Assembly (NCBI RefSeq): GCF_900109545.1
Contig: NZ_FOAP01000001.1
Span: forward strand, 310,001-374,000
DNA: 64,000 nucleotides
Source of the DNA: Stigmatella aurantiaca
GTDB taxonomy: Bacteria; Myxococcota; Myxococcia; Myxococcales; Myxococcaceae
Reading direction: 5' to 3'
A program made the position numbers and the translations under genes. Each line of letters opens with the position of its first letter. Within the stretch, counting starts at the first letter, position 1. This document shows positions 17,368 through 26,250 of this stretch, one piece after another. The notes below the pieces were generated by a model. The model saw only the letters and a list, made by a program, of their open reading frames with translations. It was not told the DNA's origin and ran no database searches.

Positions 17368-18969
17368 TCAGAGGGAGAGCAACCGTTCGCGGAGAACGTG
17401 CTTCTGAATCTTGCCCAGTGCGTTGCGCGGTAGCGCGTCAACGAACTCCACTCGGCGGGGCTTCTTGAAGCTGGCCAGCCGGTCCTTGCACCAGTCCACC
17501 AGAGCCTGCGCGCTGGGCGCGGGCTGTCCGGCTGCGGGAACCACCACGGCGATCACCTGCTCGCCGAAGTCCTTGTCCGGCAGCCCGAGCACCGCCACCT
17601 CGCCCACACCTGGGTGCGTGGCGAGCACCTCCTCGACCTCTCGCGGATAGATGTTGAAGCCACCGCTGATGATCAGCTCGCGGGCGCGGCCCGTGATGTG
17701 GAAGTAGCCATCTGCATCCCGAAGCCCCAGGTCGCCTGTCCGGAACCACCCCCCGTCCTTGTCGAAGGACTCTTCCGTGGCCTGTTCCCGCCTCCAGTAG
17801 CCAGAGAAGACGTGAGGGCCCCGGACTTCGATCTCACCCGGCTCTCCATCCGGCACGGGCTTGCGGGTCCGCACGTCCACCACACGCGCCTCCTGGCCGG
17901 GGAAGGGCATGCCCACCGTGCCCGGCCGACGCTCCCCCTCATAGGGGTTGGTGGTGTTCATGATGGTCTCGGTCATCCCGTAGCGCTCCAGGATGCGCTG
18001 GCCGAACTCGGCTTCGATCTCCTGGAAGAGCTGGGCGCTGAGCGGCGCAGAGCCAGAGACCATCAGCCGCAAGGGACGGGGCCGGACTCCGGTGCGCCGG
18101 GATTCCTCCAGCAGCCGCCCGTACATGGTCGGCACACCGAAGAACAGCGTGAACGCTGTATCCGCGTGCAGACGCTCCAGCACCTCCGGGGCCACGAAGC
18201 GGCGGTGCAACTCCGCGCTGGCGCCCGTGTAGAGGGTGCCGTGCAGGCCCACCAGGAGCCCATGGGCGTGGAACAAGGGCAGGACGAGCAGCAGCCGGTC
18301 CTCCTCCGTCCACCGCCAGGCCTGGGTCACGGCCCGGATGTTGGAAAGCAGGTTGCTCTGCCGCAGCATGGCTCCCTTGGAGCGCCCGGTGGTGCCCGAG
18401 GTGTAGCCCAACACGGCGATGTCGGTGCCCCCAGGCAGGGACATGGGGCGCTCCTCCACTGGCTCGGCGAGGAGCGTGTCGAAGGAGAGGAGGGGCCGGG
18501 AGGGTGGGGGCGAGGCAGTGAGCGGCTCCACGGTGATGAGCCACTCCAGCGCGGGAAGCTCCCCCAGGAGCGGTGTCAGCTCGGCCGCGCCCGCCTCCCC
18601 GGTGATGCAGACGCGGGTCTCGGAGTCGCTGAGGATGTGGCTCAGCTCTACCTGCCGGTACTGCGTGTTGACGAGCACCACGATGCCCTGGGCGTACTGC
18701 ACGCCCAAGTAGGCGATGACGAACGCTGGGCTGTTCTCCAGATAGAGAGCGACACGCTCCCCCGGCTTCAGGTGACGGCGAAGGAGCGCCTGCGCGAAGG
18801 CAGTCACGTCACGGGCGAGTTCGCCGTAGGTGTAGCGCTTCGCATCGAAGCGCAGGGCCAGCCGGTCTGGAGTCTTCCGGGCGTGCTCCAGGAAGACCTC
18901 CAGGAGGCTGGAGGGACTTCCTGGGCCGTGCTTGTCCGGAGGCGTCGAGGGCGGATGCGGGAGCGTCAT
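17368..18969 (-). CDS. Acyl-CoA synthetase, malonyl-CoA synthetase (MatB)-like
   Basis: 533 residues of the ANL adenylating family: ATP-dependent activation of a carboxylic acid followed by CoA thioester formation. The P-loop-like YTSGTTGRSKG is near 186, with LPLFHAHGL, FFGVPTMYGRLL, ERYGMTETIMNTTNPYEGERRPGTVG, GWFRTGDLG, ELIISGGFNIYPREVEE and the C-terminal LPRNALGKIQKHVLRE with the catalytic Lys. The block after YGMTE (NP-x-GERRPGTVG) is typical of MatB/ACSF3 malonyl- and methylmalonyl-CoA synthetases, so that substrate is favoured. A medium-chain fatty acid cannot be excluded. It stands alone, with no polyketide or NRPS genes beside it. Confidence 0.85.
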   Translation of the reverse strand: MTLPHPPSTPPDKHGPGSPSSLLEVFLEHARKTPDRLALRFDAKRYTYGELARDVTAFAQALLRRHLKPGERVALYLENSPAFVIAYLGVQYAQGIVVLVNTQYRQVELSHILSDSETRVCITGEAGAAELTPLLGELPALEWLITVEPLTASPPPSRPLLSFDTLLAEPVEERPMSLPGGTDIAVLGYTSGTTGRSKGAMLRQSNLLSNIRAVTQAWRWTEEDRLLLVLPLFHAHGLLVGLHGTLYTGASAELHRRFVAPEVLERLHADTAFTLFFGVPTMYGRLLEESRRTGVRPRPLRLMVSGSAPLSAQLFQEIEAEFGQRILERYGMTETIMNTTNPYEGERRPGTVGMPFPGQEARVVDVRTRKPVPDGEPGEIEVRGPHVFSGYWRREQATEESFDKDGGWFRTGDLGLRDADGYFHITGRARELIISGGFNIYPREVEEVLATHPGVGEVAVLGLPDKDFGEQVIAVVVPAAGQPAPSAQALVDWCKDRLASFKKPRRVEFVDALPRNALGKIQKHVLRERLLSL

Positions 18970-19304
18970 GGGCAGGTGAGCCTACCCAATCCCAAGAGCC
19001 GTGTTCCGCGGAGACTCACGGCCATTCAGGTTGAGCGTGGGCGGCCGGGTGTCCACGACCGTCCACACCGCGGCTGAGGGCCGTCGTCCGGGCCTCGGAT
19101 GCGAGCGGCGCGGCCGTCCCCGCCTTTTTCTCGGTGCAGTAGGACGGCTCCTTCAGTGCGGGCCGGTTGGCTTGCTGTCCTCGGCTCTCTCCAAGGCGTC
19201 CTCTGGGGGTTGGGCCTCTATGGACGTCGCGGTGGCCATGCGCTAGAGGAACCCTCCCTTGCCTGCCCACGGGGCGGCATGCGCGCGGGGGAGGTCCAAG
19301 CACG
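18970..19304. other. 335-bp divergent intergenic region, no gene seen
   Basis: Lies between the oppositely oriented synthetase and delta-60 lipoprotein genes. Short open frames here lack ribosome-binding sites and look like shadows. I see no consensus promoter, hairpin or RNA gene. It presumably holds the start regions of both genes. Confidence 0.5.
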
Positions 19305-21080
19305 ATGAGCAGAGAACTTCGCCAACAGTGGCTTGTGCTGCTGGGGCTCGTATGGGGATTGTGGGCGTGTGGCGGGGACGAGCCAAAGCCAGATGGGCTG
19401 CGCGTCAATCCCACCCATCAAGCCGTGTCGATTGCCCCAGGCGGCAGGGTTCCCGTCTCCATCAAGCTGGAGCGGTCCGGGGCCCTCTCCGGAGCCATCC
19501 TCGTGACGGGGAGCGCAGGGCCCACGGGGGTGGCTGTCGAGTCCCTGGTGCTGACCGCGGAGGAGTCCGAGGGCGCAGTTTTTCTTCAGGCCAGCGAGCT
19601 CGCGAATGTGGGCGCCCGGGGCCGGGTGCTGTTGCTCGCTCAGTCCGGGAGTGAAGCCTACAGCGCCAGTGTGGACGTCGAGGTCATCGCGCCGTGGTCG
19701 ATGGTGGCCGAGCCGTTGCCCGCGCAAGTGACGCAGTCCCAGCCTGTCCGGGTGAAGGTCGGCCTCACCCGGGCCGGTGGTTTCACGGGACCAGTGAAAC
19801 TCTCGGTCCAGGAGGTGCCCGTGGGTCTCGAGGTGGAGCACCGGAACCTCACCCTGGCGGCAGAGGCCACCTCGGCGGACTTCACGTTCCGTACGAGCTA
19901 TCTGTCCAAGAGTGCGCTCCTCACCTTTGTCGCGGTGAATGGCCCGTTCTCCAGTTCCGTGAGCGCGAGCGTGGACATCCTGCGGCCTCCTGGAATCTGG
20001 GATCCCAGCTTCGGGATGGATGGAGTGATCCAATTTCCCATGGACCACCAGATTCACTCCGTGGCCGGCTTGCCGGATGGCAGGTTTGTCCTCGCCGTGA
20101 CCGTCAGCGGCTCTAACTCGGTGATTCACATCCGCCAATTCCAGATCGATGGGAGCCCCGACAGGGCCTTCGGGCAGCAGGGAGCCGTCGAACTTGCTAC
20201 CCCATTCGCCGTTAGGGAAGACCCCTCTCCCCAGGTGGCGCTCCAGGCCGATGGGAGGTTGCTCGTCCTGGCGGTCTCCTCTCTTCGATGGGTCCTCTAC
20301 CGCCTGCTGCCGGATGGCACGCTGGATACCTCGTTCGGAGGCGCCGGTTGGGTCTCCTCTGAGGTCAGCAGTCCGATGAGGGCCATGAAGATGGCCGTCC
20401 TGCCGGGAGGAATCCCCCTGCTGGCGATTCATCAGGTGGAAGTCCTGGAATGTCTGAGGTTGACTGCGAAGGGAGAGTTGGATGCAAGCTATGGCACGTC
20501 AGGCCGGACGCTTCTCCCAATCTCGAACGTGCCAATGAATGCTCCCCTTGGCTTCTTCGCTGACGCGCAAGGCCGCGCGCTGATGGCCACCCACTACAAG
20601 GACTCGGCGGGCCAGGCGGGCCTTCAAGTGTTCCGGCTGAACCAGGCGGGAGAGGCGGATGTCACGTTCGGACCGGGGGGGCTTCGCACCTATTGGGTGG
20701 ATCCGGATTTCTTCCTTGACGGGATCTCCCGGCTGGGCGGTGGATTCGTCGCGATCGGCCATGTCCCGAAGACTGAAGCCGCTTCAAGCGCTTACTGGAT
20801 CATCCGGCTTGCGGAACAGTCCGGTACGCTCGAAGTCCAGTGGGTGAACAACCGCAATCTTGTGAGCCACTCATACTTTCACGGTTCGATTACGGGGCTC
20901 TCGGACGGGCGCATCCTGGCGTCAACGAACGATGGGTTCATCCGCCTGTTGCCTGATGGCTCGGTGGACCCCAGTTTCAAGAAGACGCCGACGGGTGGGA
21001 TGCACCTCTTCATGGGGATGGGAGATGCCGTGTACGGCGTCTTCTATTACAAGCTTCAACGATTGCTGCCGCCCTTGTGA
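19305..21080 (+). CDS. Delta-60-repeat lipoprotein
   Basis: 591 residues from ATG 19305, with GGGGGAGG about 10 nt upstream. The signal peptide ends in a lipobox-like LWACGGDE. Residues ~30-225 form two Ig-like beta domains beginning LRVNPTHQAVSIAPGG. From ~231 on there are repeats of the delta-60 type (WDPSFGMDGV, DGRFVLAV, LLPDGTLDTSFGGAG, LPDGSVDPSF), which usually fold as a beta-propeller. Such proteins occur in clusters in Myxococcota and have no assigned function. Base composition is less GC-rich than in the neighbouring housekeeping genes. An in-frame start at 19167 is rejected because it would destroy the signal peptide. Confidence 0.85.
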   Translation: MSRELRQQWLVLLGLVWGLWACGGDEPKPDGLRVNPTHQAVSIAPGGRVPVSIKLERSGALSGAILVTGSAGPTGVAVESLVLTAEESEGAVFLQASELANVGARGRVLLLAQSGSEAYSASVDVEVIAPWSMVAEPLPAQVTQSQPVRVKVGLTRAGGFTGPVKLSVQEVPVGLEVEHRNLTLAAEATSADFTFRTSYLSKSALLTFVAVNGPFSSSVSASVDILRPPGIWDPSFGMDGVIQFPMDHQIHSVAGLPDGRFVLAVTVSGSNSVIHIRQFQIDGSPDRAFGQQGAVELATPFAVREDPSPQVALQADGRLLVLAVSSLRWVLYRLLPDGTLDTSFGGAGWVSSEVSSPMRAMKMAVLPGGIPLLAIHQVEVLECLRLTAKGELDASYGTSGRTLLPISNVPMNAPLGFFADAQGRALMATHYKDSAGQAGLQVFRLNQAGEADVTFGPGGLRTYWVDPDFFLDGISRLGGGFVAIGHVPKTEAASSAYWIIRLAEQSGTLEVQWVNNRNLVSHSYFHGSITGLSDGRILASTNDGFIRLLPDGSVDPSFKKTPTGGMHLFMGMGDAVYGVFYYKLQRLLPPL

Positions 21081-21170
21081 GCAGCTGGCATGGGCAAGAG
21101 CGGGGGACGGTGACACTTTTTCCGGTGGCCGGTGCTTCAGGGCAAACCCCTTCTGAGGGAGTGGTCCGCC

Positions 21171-22640
21171 TTGAAGCTGAAGCAACTTGTTCTCGTCTCC
21201 GCGCTCGCCGCGAGCGTGGCTGGAAATACGGCCTGTTCGGATGACCCCACGCCTCCCGCGGGCCCGCCTGCCTGTGAGGAGGTGGCCTCCTCGCTCTCGC
21301 TGGAGCTGACGGAGCGCATCGACCGGTTCATTGCCGGGCGGATGGCGCAGGGCCATGTCACGGGCCTCTCGCTCGTGGTTCTCCGGGAAGGCAAGCCCGC
21401 GTATGTGCGCGGCTACGGCTTCACCCACGTGGATGGCTCGCAGCGCATGACGGCGTGCTCGCGGGTGTCCATCGGCTCGACCACCAAGTCGATGACGGTC
21501 CTGGCCCTGATGCAGCTGGTGGAACAGGGGAAGGTGGACCTGGACGCACCGGTGACGCGCTACCTGCCCTGGTTCCAGACGGCGGATGGACGGGGCGGGG
21601 ACATCCTCGTCCGGCACCTCCTGTCGCATACCGCGGGCCTGCCCAGGAGCTCCCTGCTGGAAGGCGACATGGACGACGGGGCCCTGGAGCGCCACGTGCG
21701 CGAGATGGCCCAGGTGCGCCTCGAATACGCGCCGGGCACGGGCTGGAACTATGCCAACAAGGGCTACGCCATCGCTGGACTCATTATCCAGACGGTGTCC
21801 GGTATGCCGTATGAACAGTACATGGCGCGGTACGTCTTCCGGCCCCTCGGCATGGAGCACACCACCTTCGGTCCCCCTGTGGATCCGGCGGCTCCGCTCG
21901 CGCAGGGGTATGGGTGGACGCGCGGGACGCTCCAGCCTGCCCCCGTGATGCTGGCCCGGGCGCAGTACGCCTCGGGCGCGGCGACGTATGGCTCGGCCCA
22001 GGACGTGAGCGCGTACCTGGAGGCGCTTCTCGCCGGGGGGCGGAGCGGGGAGACCCAGGTGCTTCGCCCGGAGTCCCTGGACCGGATGTGGCAGCCCGCC
22101 ATGCAGGTGGCCCCGGATGCCGCGTATGCGCTCGGCTGGTACGTGGGCACGTGGAATGGACGGAAGGCGGTCTTCCACGACGGAATGGTGGCCGGCAGCG
22201 GCTCCCTGTTCATGCTCTTTCCCGAGGACCAGATGGCCGTGGCCACCGTGGCCAACCTGAGCAGCCCGGCGCAGGAAGAAATGGCCCGGGGGGTGGCCGC
22301 GCTGCTGATGGGCCTTGAGCCTCCCCCGGCCACGCCTCCGTTCTACCGGGCCCCGAGCACCTTCGTGCCGGACCGTTCAGTCTGGCAGCGGTACACCGGC
22401 GGCTACGCGGTCCACGGCTTGGGAACGATGCGGCTCCGCCAGGACGGAGACCGACTGGTGGCAGACGTGCTCTCCACTCAGCCCGTCGTGACGGTGGAAC
22501 TCGAGGCCTACGGCGACAATGAGTTTGTCACCCGCCACCCGCTCGGGCTCATGGAGGGCCTGACGCTGTCTTTCCAACAGACCGGAGAGGACCCGACACT
22601 CCTCCTGGTGGACGGCACCCCGGCAGGGCAGAAGCTGTAG
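21171..22640 (+). CDS. Class C beta-lactamase-like serine hydrolase lipoprotein
   Basis: 489 residues, starting best at TTG 21171 with GAGGGA 10 nt upstream, because this gives a compact signal peptide with lipobox GNTAC (Cys22). Catalytic motifs of the serine beta-lactamase/DD-peptidase superfamily are present: S-T-T-K at 103-106 (Ser103 nucleophile, Lys106), Y-A-N at 194-196 and H-D-G from 336 in place of KTG. The last ~100 residues form a lipocalin-like C-terminal domain common in peptidase S12 proteins. The substrate could be a D-amino-acid peptide, an ester or a beta-lactam. Resistance should not be assumed. It follows the delta-60 gene by 90 bp and a hairpin follows it. Confidence 0.88.
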   Translation: MKLKQLVLVSALAASVAGNTACSDDPTPPAGPPACEEVASSLSLELTERIDRFIAGRMAQGHVTGLSLVVLREGKPAYVRGYGFTHVDGSQRMTACSRVSIGSTTKSMTVLALMQLVEQGKVDLDAPVTRYLPWFQTADGRGGDILVRHLLSHTAGLPRSSLLEGDMDDGALERHVREMAQVRLEYAPGTGWNYANKGYAIAGLIIQTVSGMPYEQYMARYVFRPLGMEHTTFGPPVDPAAPLAQGYGWTRGTLQPAPVMLARAQYASGAATYGSAQDVSAYLEALLAGGRSGETQVLRPESLDRMWQPAMQVAPDAAYALGWYVGTWNGRKAVFHDGMVAGSGSLFMLFPEDQMAVATVANLSSPAQEEMARGVAALLMGLEPPPATPPFYRAPSTFVPDRSVWQRYTGGYAVHGLGTMRLRQDGDRLVADVLSTQPVVTVELEAYGDNEFVTRHPLGLMEGLTLSFQQTGEDPTLLLVDGTPAGQKL

Positions 22641-22648
22641 CGTCCCGG

Positions 22649-22673
22649 GAACGGGGACATCGGTCCCCCGTTC
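22649..22673 (+). terminator. Stem-loop after the serine hydrolase gene
   Basis: GAACGGGG (22649-22656) pairs perfectly with CCCCGTTC (22666-22673) around a 9-nt loop, starting 9 bp after the stop. It is a probable terminator, although no U tract follows. Confidence 0.5.
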
Positions 22674-22681
22674 GCAGGAGA

Positions 22682-22800
22682 GGTGCTCCGCAGGCAGGTG
22701 CATGCTCCTGCCTCCCCCATCCGCCGCTCGCCCCGTGGTCAGCGCTCAGGCCCGGGACTTCGAAGGGAGCCTGTCCGCGGCGGTCCCTGTGCACGGGTGA
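22682..22800 (+). pseudogene. Decayed 3' fragment of an acetoacetate-decarboxylase-like gene
   Basis: This stretch aligns with the 3' end of the intact gene at 25564-26235. 22682-22735 resembles 26042-26095, beginning at GTGCTCC and including GGTGCATGC and CTCGCCCC. After a gap of about 80 bp, 22739-22800 resembles 26174-26235, with GCTCAGGCCCGGGACTTCG identical and ending at the matching TGA. Similarity continues a few bases past the stop. No start or upstream coding part exists here, so it is a relic of a second copy, truncated and internally deleted. Confidence 0.8.
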
Positions 22801-22983
22801 CTAGCGGAAGCCCGCCACCTTGGGCATCACCGTTTCGATGAACCCGCGCAGCCCAGCCTTCACGTTCTCGAAGAAGCCACCGTAGCTGATGAGGTCCGGG
22901 TGCTCGTGGATGACCTGCTGGACTTGCTCAGGCGTCAAACCGAGCGCGTGTAGCCGGTCCGCGCGCGAGTCCTGACTGGACAC
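22801..22983 (-). CDS. Small hypothetical protein or C-terminal gene remnant
   Basis: A 60-residue frame from GTG 22983 to a stop at 22801, with coding-like third-position bias and a coherent sequence (RLHALGLTPEQVQQVIHEHPDLISYGGFF...). The frame stays open upstream past the GTG without a better start, and I see no ribosome-binding site, so it may be the broken 3' end of a larger gene. It lies between the decarboxylase relic and the DUF7151 lipoprotein gene. No family is recognised. Confidence 0.4.
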   Translation of the reverse strand: MSSQDSRADRLHALGLTPEQVQQVIHEHPDLISYGGFFENVKAGLRGFIETVMPKVAGFR

Positions 22984-23071
22984 GGCGTTGATGACGTCCT
23001 GGGGGATGGTGGGCTGGCCACGCCTCGGCCCACCATCCCCATCAGCAGCGGGCCTGGAAAGTGCTACCCGG

Positions 23072-25255
23072 CTACGGCAATTCTTCGACCATCAGCAGGT
23101 TCTGCCCCCGGGTCCAACCGAAGAAATTGGAGCCGCAGGTGCTTCCATCCGGGTGCAGGGTCGTCGACCAGATAGAGAACGTGTGGTAGCCAGGCGTCAG
23201 GTTCGGAACAAGGCACGTCAGGTTCATCGGATGATGGTGATTCTGAGGAGCACCTGCGTTCCACACGAACTGGCCGTTGATGCACCCAGTCGGCTGGTAG
23301 TCGACATACAGCTGGAAAGAGCCCCATCGCCCGTTGCAACCGGCCACCGCACGGAACGTGTCTGAATAGGTCACCTTCAAGGTCTTCCCAGGCGAACTGA
23401 CACTGTGCGCGATCTGCCGCGCACCGACACCCGCCCAGTCTCCAGAGAGTTCACCACTTCCGATGTTCATGTTCGAGAAGGTGAGCCCGGTATTCGGAAG
23501 TTCCTCGACGAGCAGAAGGGGACTGCTCCGCTCCGAACCCAGGTGTGCATCGCCCCCTCCTGCTGTCTGCGAGAACGCGACGTCCAACTGATGCTTCCCC
23601 GCGGAGACGTTATGGAGGATGCAGGTCATCACGAAAGGATTGATGATATTGCCGCCCGTTCCCTGCCCGTCGTACTTGCCCGTGTAACAACTGGTGGTAG
23701 CGCCATCGAGCCGTACCATCACAGTCGCTGATCCGCCATCCCGTGCATAGCCAGCCCGGAATGTGTCCGCGAGCGTGACTTTGAGAAGCGAGGACACGGA
23801 CTGCTTCGTGAAAGTGACTTCTCGTCCGTTCACCTTGACGAGCGACGTGCTCACCGTGCCCTCTCCTACGCCTTCCTTCGAGAATGCGTAGGGCTGGGTA
23901 TCATCCATCTCCTCGGCGAGGAGCAGTGCACTGGCACTGTAGTTTCCGCCAATGTAACTGGTTCCAAGGTCCGCGATCGACCACACATCGAATTCATACA
24001 GACCTTTGGGAAGCTGGTCAGTCAGGCAGACGTTCGCGAAGGGAAGTTGATAATCCTGCCTCCAGTTGGACGCATTGGAGTTGTACTGCTTGGCGTCGCA
24101 GCCCATCCCGCTGCCATTCATTCGCACCGAGTACCAGCCACCTCCTCCGGTGGAGTTGAGGCCCACCCGGAAGTTGTCGGAGACGGTGAGCTTGATGCGA
24201 GACGTATCCTTGGTCTTGTAGAGCGACACCCGGCGAGACACGGGGACCCACAGGTTGGTGATCTCTCCAGAGGGATAACCTCCCCGTGGGTTGCTCGCCC
24301 ACTTCGTCCGGAAGAGATTGGCCATGCTGCACACGAACTGGGTGGTCGTGACCTCGGCGTCGTTCAGGACCTTGTCGCCATTCAAATCAAGGCCACTCTT
24401 CACGGCCGTGCCGCCGTAGGCACAGTTGGTGCCCGAGGCGTCGGGGTCGAGCCGGACGAGGGAGTTCCTTCCATTCTGACCGTCGTTGCCACGCAGGCCA
24501 TTGCACACGAAGGTGGTGTTCGTGACCTCGCTCGTTTCGAGCGTTCCATTGGAGTTGGCGTCGAGGCCACTCTTGACGGCCGTGCCCCCCTGACTGCAGT
24601 TTGCACCGGACGGTTCGACATCGAGCCGGATGAGGGCTTGGTTGCCGGCTGCTTCTGCAAGCGGGGGGCAGACGTACTGAGTCGTTGTCACCTCCGTGCT
24701 CTCGAGTTGCGCGTTGGCGTTCACGTCGATGCCCCCGAGCACGGCCGTTCCACTCCGTGAACAGTGCGCACCGGAAGCCTCGGGGAGCAACTTCACCAAA
24801 TAGGTGTTCCCACGCATCCCGTCTTCACCGTTGCAGAGGTACTGCGTGCTCGAGACCTCGGTGTCTCCCTGGATCCCGTCTGCGTTCGTGTCAAGGCCGG
24901 ACAGGATTGCCGTGCCACCGGACGCGCACTGGGCGCCTGCGGACTCGGGCATCAGCTTCACGAGCGACATGCTGCCGGTCTGGCCTCCGCCACCGCTGCA
25001 CACGTACGAGGTCTGTTTCACTTCATCGTCGGACAAGGCACCGTCCTCATTGTCGTCGAGGCCGGTCAGGATCGCGGTGCCTCCTTGTGGGCACCTCGTT
25101 CCTGGTGGCTCCGGAACGAGCCGGACCGAGGCATTCTTGCCGTCGGTGCCATTGTGTCCACCCGCTCCCACGACGTCCGGAGGCGAAAAACAGGCGGTGA
25201 GCGCGACAACGAGACCGGCCACGACGGACCGGCGCCAAATCCAATGCTGGTGCAT
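23072..25255 (-). CDS. DUF7151-repeat lipoprotein
   Basis: 727 residues from ATG 25255, with GGGGAG 7 nt upstream. The signal peptide ends at lipobox LTAC within VVALTACFS. Residues ~35-330 contain five repeats of the pattern LVxLxPExxGxxCxxGGTAxxxGLDxNxDGxLxxxEVxxTxYVC, which matches DUF7151 units (~55 residues, two Cys each, Asp-rich loop suggestive of Ca2+ binding). The C-terminal ~400 residues contain three similar beta-rich modules with paired Cys, each ending in a LLLxEE-like strand. No enzyme motif is seen. It is probably a surface-exposed binding or structural lipoprotein. Base composition is visibly lower in GC than in neighbouring genes. Confidence 0.85.
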   Translation of the reverse strand: MHQHWIWRRSVVAGLVVALTACFSPPDVVGAGGHNGTDGKNASVRLVPEPPGTRCPQGGTAILTGLDDNEDGALSDDEVKQTSYVCSGGGGQTGSMSLVKLMPESAGAQCASGGTAILSGLDTNADGIQGDTEVSSTQYLCNGEDGMRGNTYLVKLLPEASGAHCSRSGTAVLGGIDVNANAQLESTEVTTTQYVCPPLAEAAGNQALIRLDVEPSGANCSQGGTAVKSGLDANSNGTLETSEVTNTTFVCNGLRGNDGQNGRNSLVRLDPDASGTNCAYGGTAVKSGLDLNGDKVLNDAEVTTTQFVCSMANLFRTKWASNPRGGYPSGEITNLWVPVSRRVSLYKTKDTSRIKLTVSDNFRVGLNSTGGGGWYSVRMNGSGMGCDAKQYNSNASNWRQDYQLPFANVCLTDQLPKGLYEFDVWSIADLGTSYIGGNYSASALLLAEEMDDTQPYAFSKEGVGEGTVSTSLVKVNGREVTFTKQSVSSLLKVTLADTFRAGYARDGGSATVMVRLDGATTSCYTGKYDGQGTGGNIINPFVMTCILHNVSAGKHQLDVAFSQTAGGGDAHLGSERSSPLLLVEELPNTGLTFSNMNIGSGELSGDWAGVGARQIAHSVSSPGKTLKVTYSDTFRAVAGCNGRWGSFQLYVDYQPTGCINGQFVWNAGAPQNHHHPMNLTCLVPNLTPGYHTFSIWSTTLHPDGSTCGSNFFGWTRGQNLLMVEELP

Positions 25256-25563
25256 TCGAACTTCTCCCCCATGACTGGCTCGCGGGACACGCACTTCACG
25301 ATTCACGCGCAAGCCAGCGGGCGGGAGAGAACCTTGTTTTCATTATCAACGTCAAACCGCCACGGCTGCGATGGCCGGGCGCCTGTCTGACCGGCGACAG
25401 CGGAATGACAGCGATGTCGCTTGTCCGTCAGGCGTCTGTGATGACGGCCATTCCGGTGGTGCCCCGCGGACCGTGCGGGGGTTGCATGAAGAACACGTCT
25501 CTGGCGCCAAAAACGGTTGCTGGGGATGCCGCGATGCTGCTTGTCTTTTCGCAGGAGGTTCGC
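25256..25563. other. 308-bp divergent intergenic region
   Basis: Lies between the DUF7151 lipoprotein gene and the acetoacetate-decarboxylase-like gene. It includes an AT-richer patch around 25330-25365 (TTGTTTTCATTATC) where promoters for both could lie, but no convincing -35/-10 pair is found. The frame upstream of 25564 stays open to 25405 but lacks a ribosome-binding site. Confidence 0.45.
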
Positions 25564-26235
25564 GTGAGTCCTTCCAGCTTTCCGCCCGCGCCCTGGCGGC
25601 TTCGGGGACAGTTGTACGCTTCTGTCTGGTGGGTGCCGGTGCGGCGCCTCCATCTCTCCCTGGATCCGGCATTCGAGCTGCTCACCGTCGCGGGCCGCGC
25701 CTGCGTCGCCGCCGCCTTCGTCGATTACCAGCCAGGGAGCGTGCTGACCTATGGCGAACTCTTCGGCGCCGTCAGCGTGAGGATCCGGGGCTCCCTCCGC
25801 GCTGGCATGACCGTGACCCATATGTGGGTGGACAGCGAGCCCTCGCTCCGGGGCGGCCGGGCGCTCTGGGGCATGCCCAAGCAGATGGCGCGTTTCGCTC
25901 TCGACCCTGCGCCTCCGGATGCAGCCTTCACCGGCGCGAGTTGGGACGCTGAGGGCCGGGAACTGGCACGGGTGCGCATGCAGCCGCTCGCCGGTGCTCC
26001 CCGGAGGGTTCGGCTGCCCGTGCCCGTGCTCAATCTGCAAGTGCTCCACGGGAAGGTGCATGCCCCTCCCTCCGCCATCCGCATCTCGCCCCGGTTGCTG
26101 CGGGCTGCCGAGTGGACCATTCCGGCAGACAGTCCTCTGGCCGCCCTCGGCATCGCGGGAAAGCGCCCAGCGTTGAGCGCTCAGGCCCGGGACTTCGAAG
26201 GGAGCCTGTCCGCAGCCGTCCCCGTGCAGGGGTGA
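25564..26235 (+). CDS. Acetoacetate decarboxylase family protein
   Basis: 223 residues from GTG 25564, with a good AGGAGG 6 nt upstream. The fold matches the acetoacetate decarboxylase superfamily: PAPWRLRGQLYASVWWVPV, YQPGSVLTYGEL, MWVDSEPSLRGGRALWGMPKQMA. Lys106 in G-M-P-K-Q is in the position of the Schiff-base lysine, but the second lysine of the classical P-K-K pair is replaced by Gln. A true acetoacetate decarboxylase is therefore uncertain. Members with such changes include hydratases, aldolases and enzymes of secondary metabolism. A decayed copy of its 3' end lies 3.4 kb upstream. Its stop is 15 bp from the convergent kinase gene. Confidence 0.75.
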   Translation: MSPSSFPPAPWRLRGQLYASVWWVPVRRLHLSLDPAFELLTVAGRACVAAAFVDYQPGSVLTYGELFGAVSVRIRGSLRAGMTVTHMWVDSEPSLRGGRALWGMPKQMARFALDPAPPDAAFTGASWDAEGRELARVRMQPLAGAPRRVRLPVPVLNLQVLHGKVHAPPSAIRISPRLLRAAEWTIPADSPLAALGIAGKRPALSAQARDFEGSLSAAVPVQG

Positions 26236-26250
26236 CAAGCGGAATCCAGC

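Noticed and set aside
17368-18969. Adenylating enzyme as part of an NRPS/polyketide cluster
   Set aside because: No carrier-protein, condensation or ketosynthase domain lies nearby and the sequence fits a stand-alone MatB-like CoA ligase.
19001-19304. Short reading frames and possible small RNA between the synthetase and delta-60 genes
   Set aside because: No ribosome-binding site, consensus promoter or stable hairpin was found.
21171-22640. Antibiotic-resistance beta-lactamase
   Set aside because: Although SxxK, YxN and an HxG motif are present, the protein is a lipoprotein with an extra C-terminal domain, typical of S12 hydrolases whose substrate is usually not a beta-lactam.
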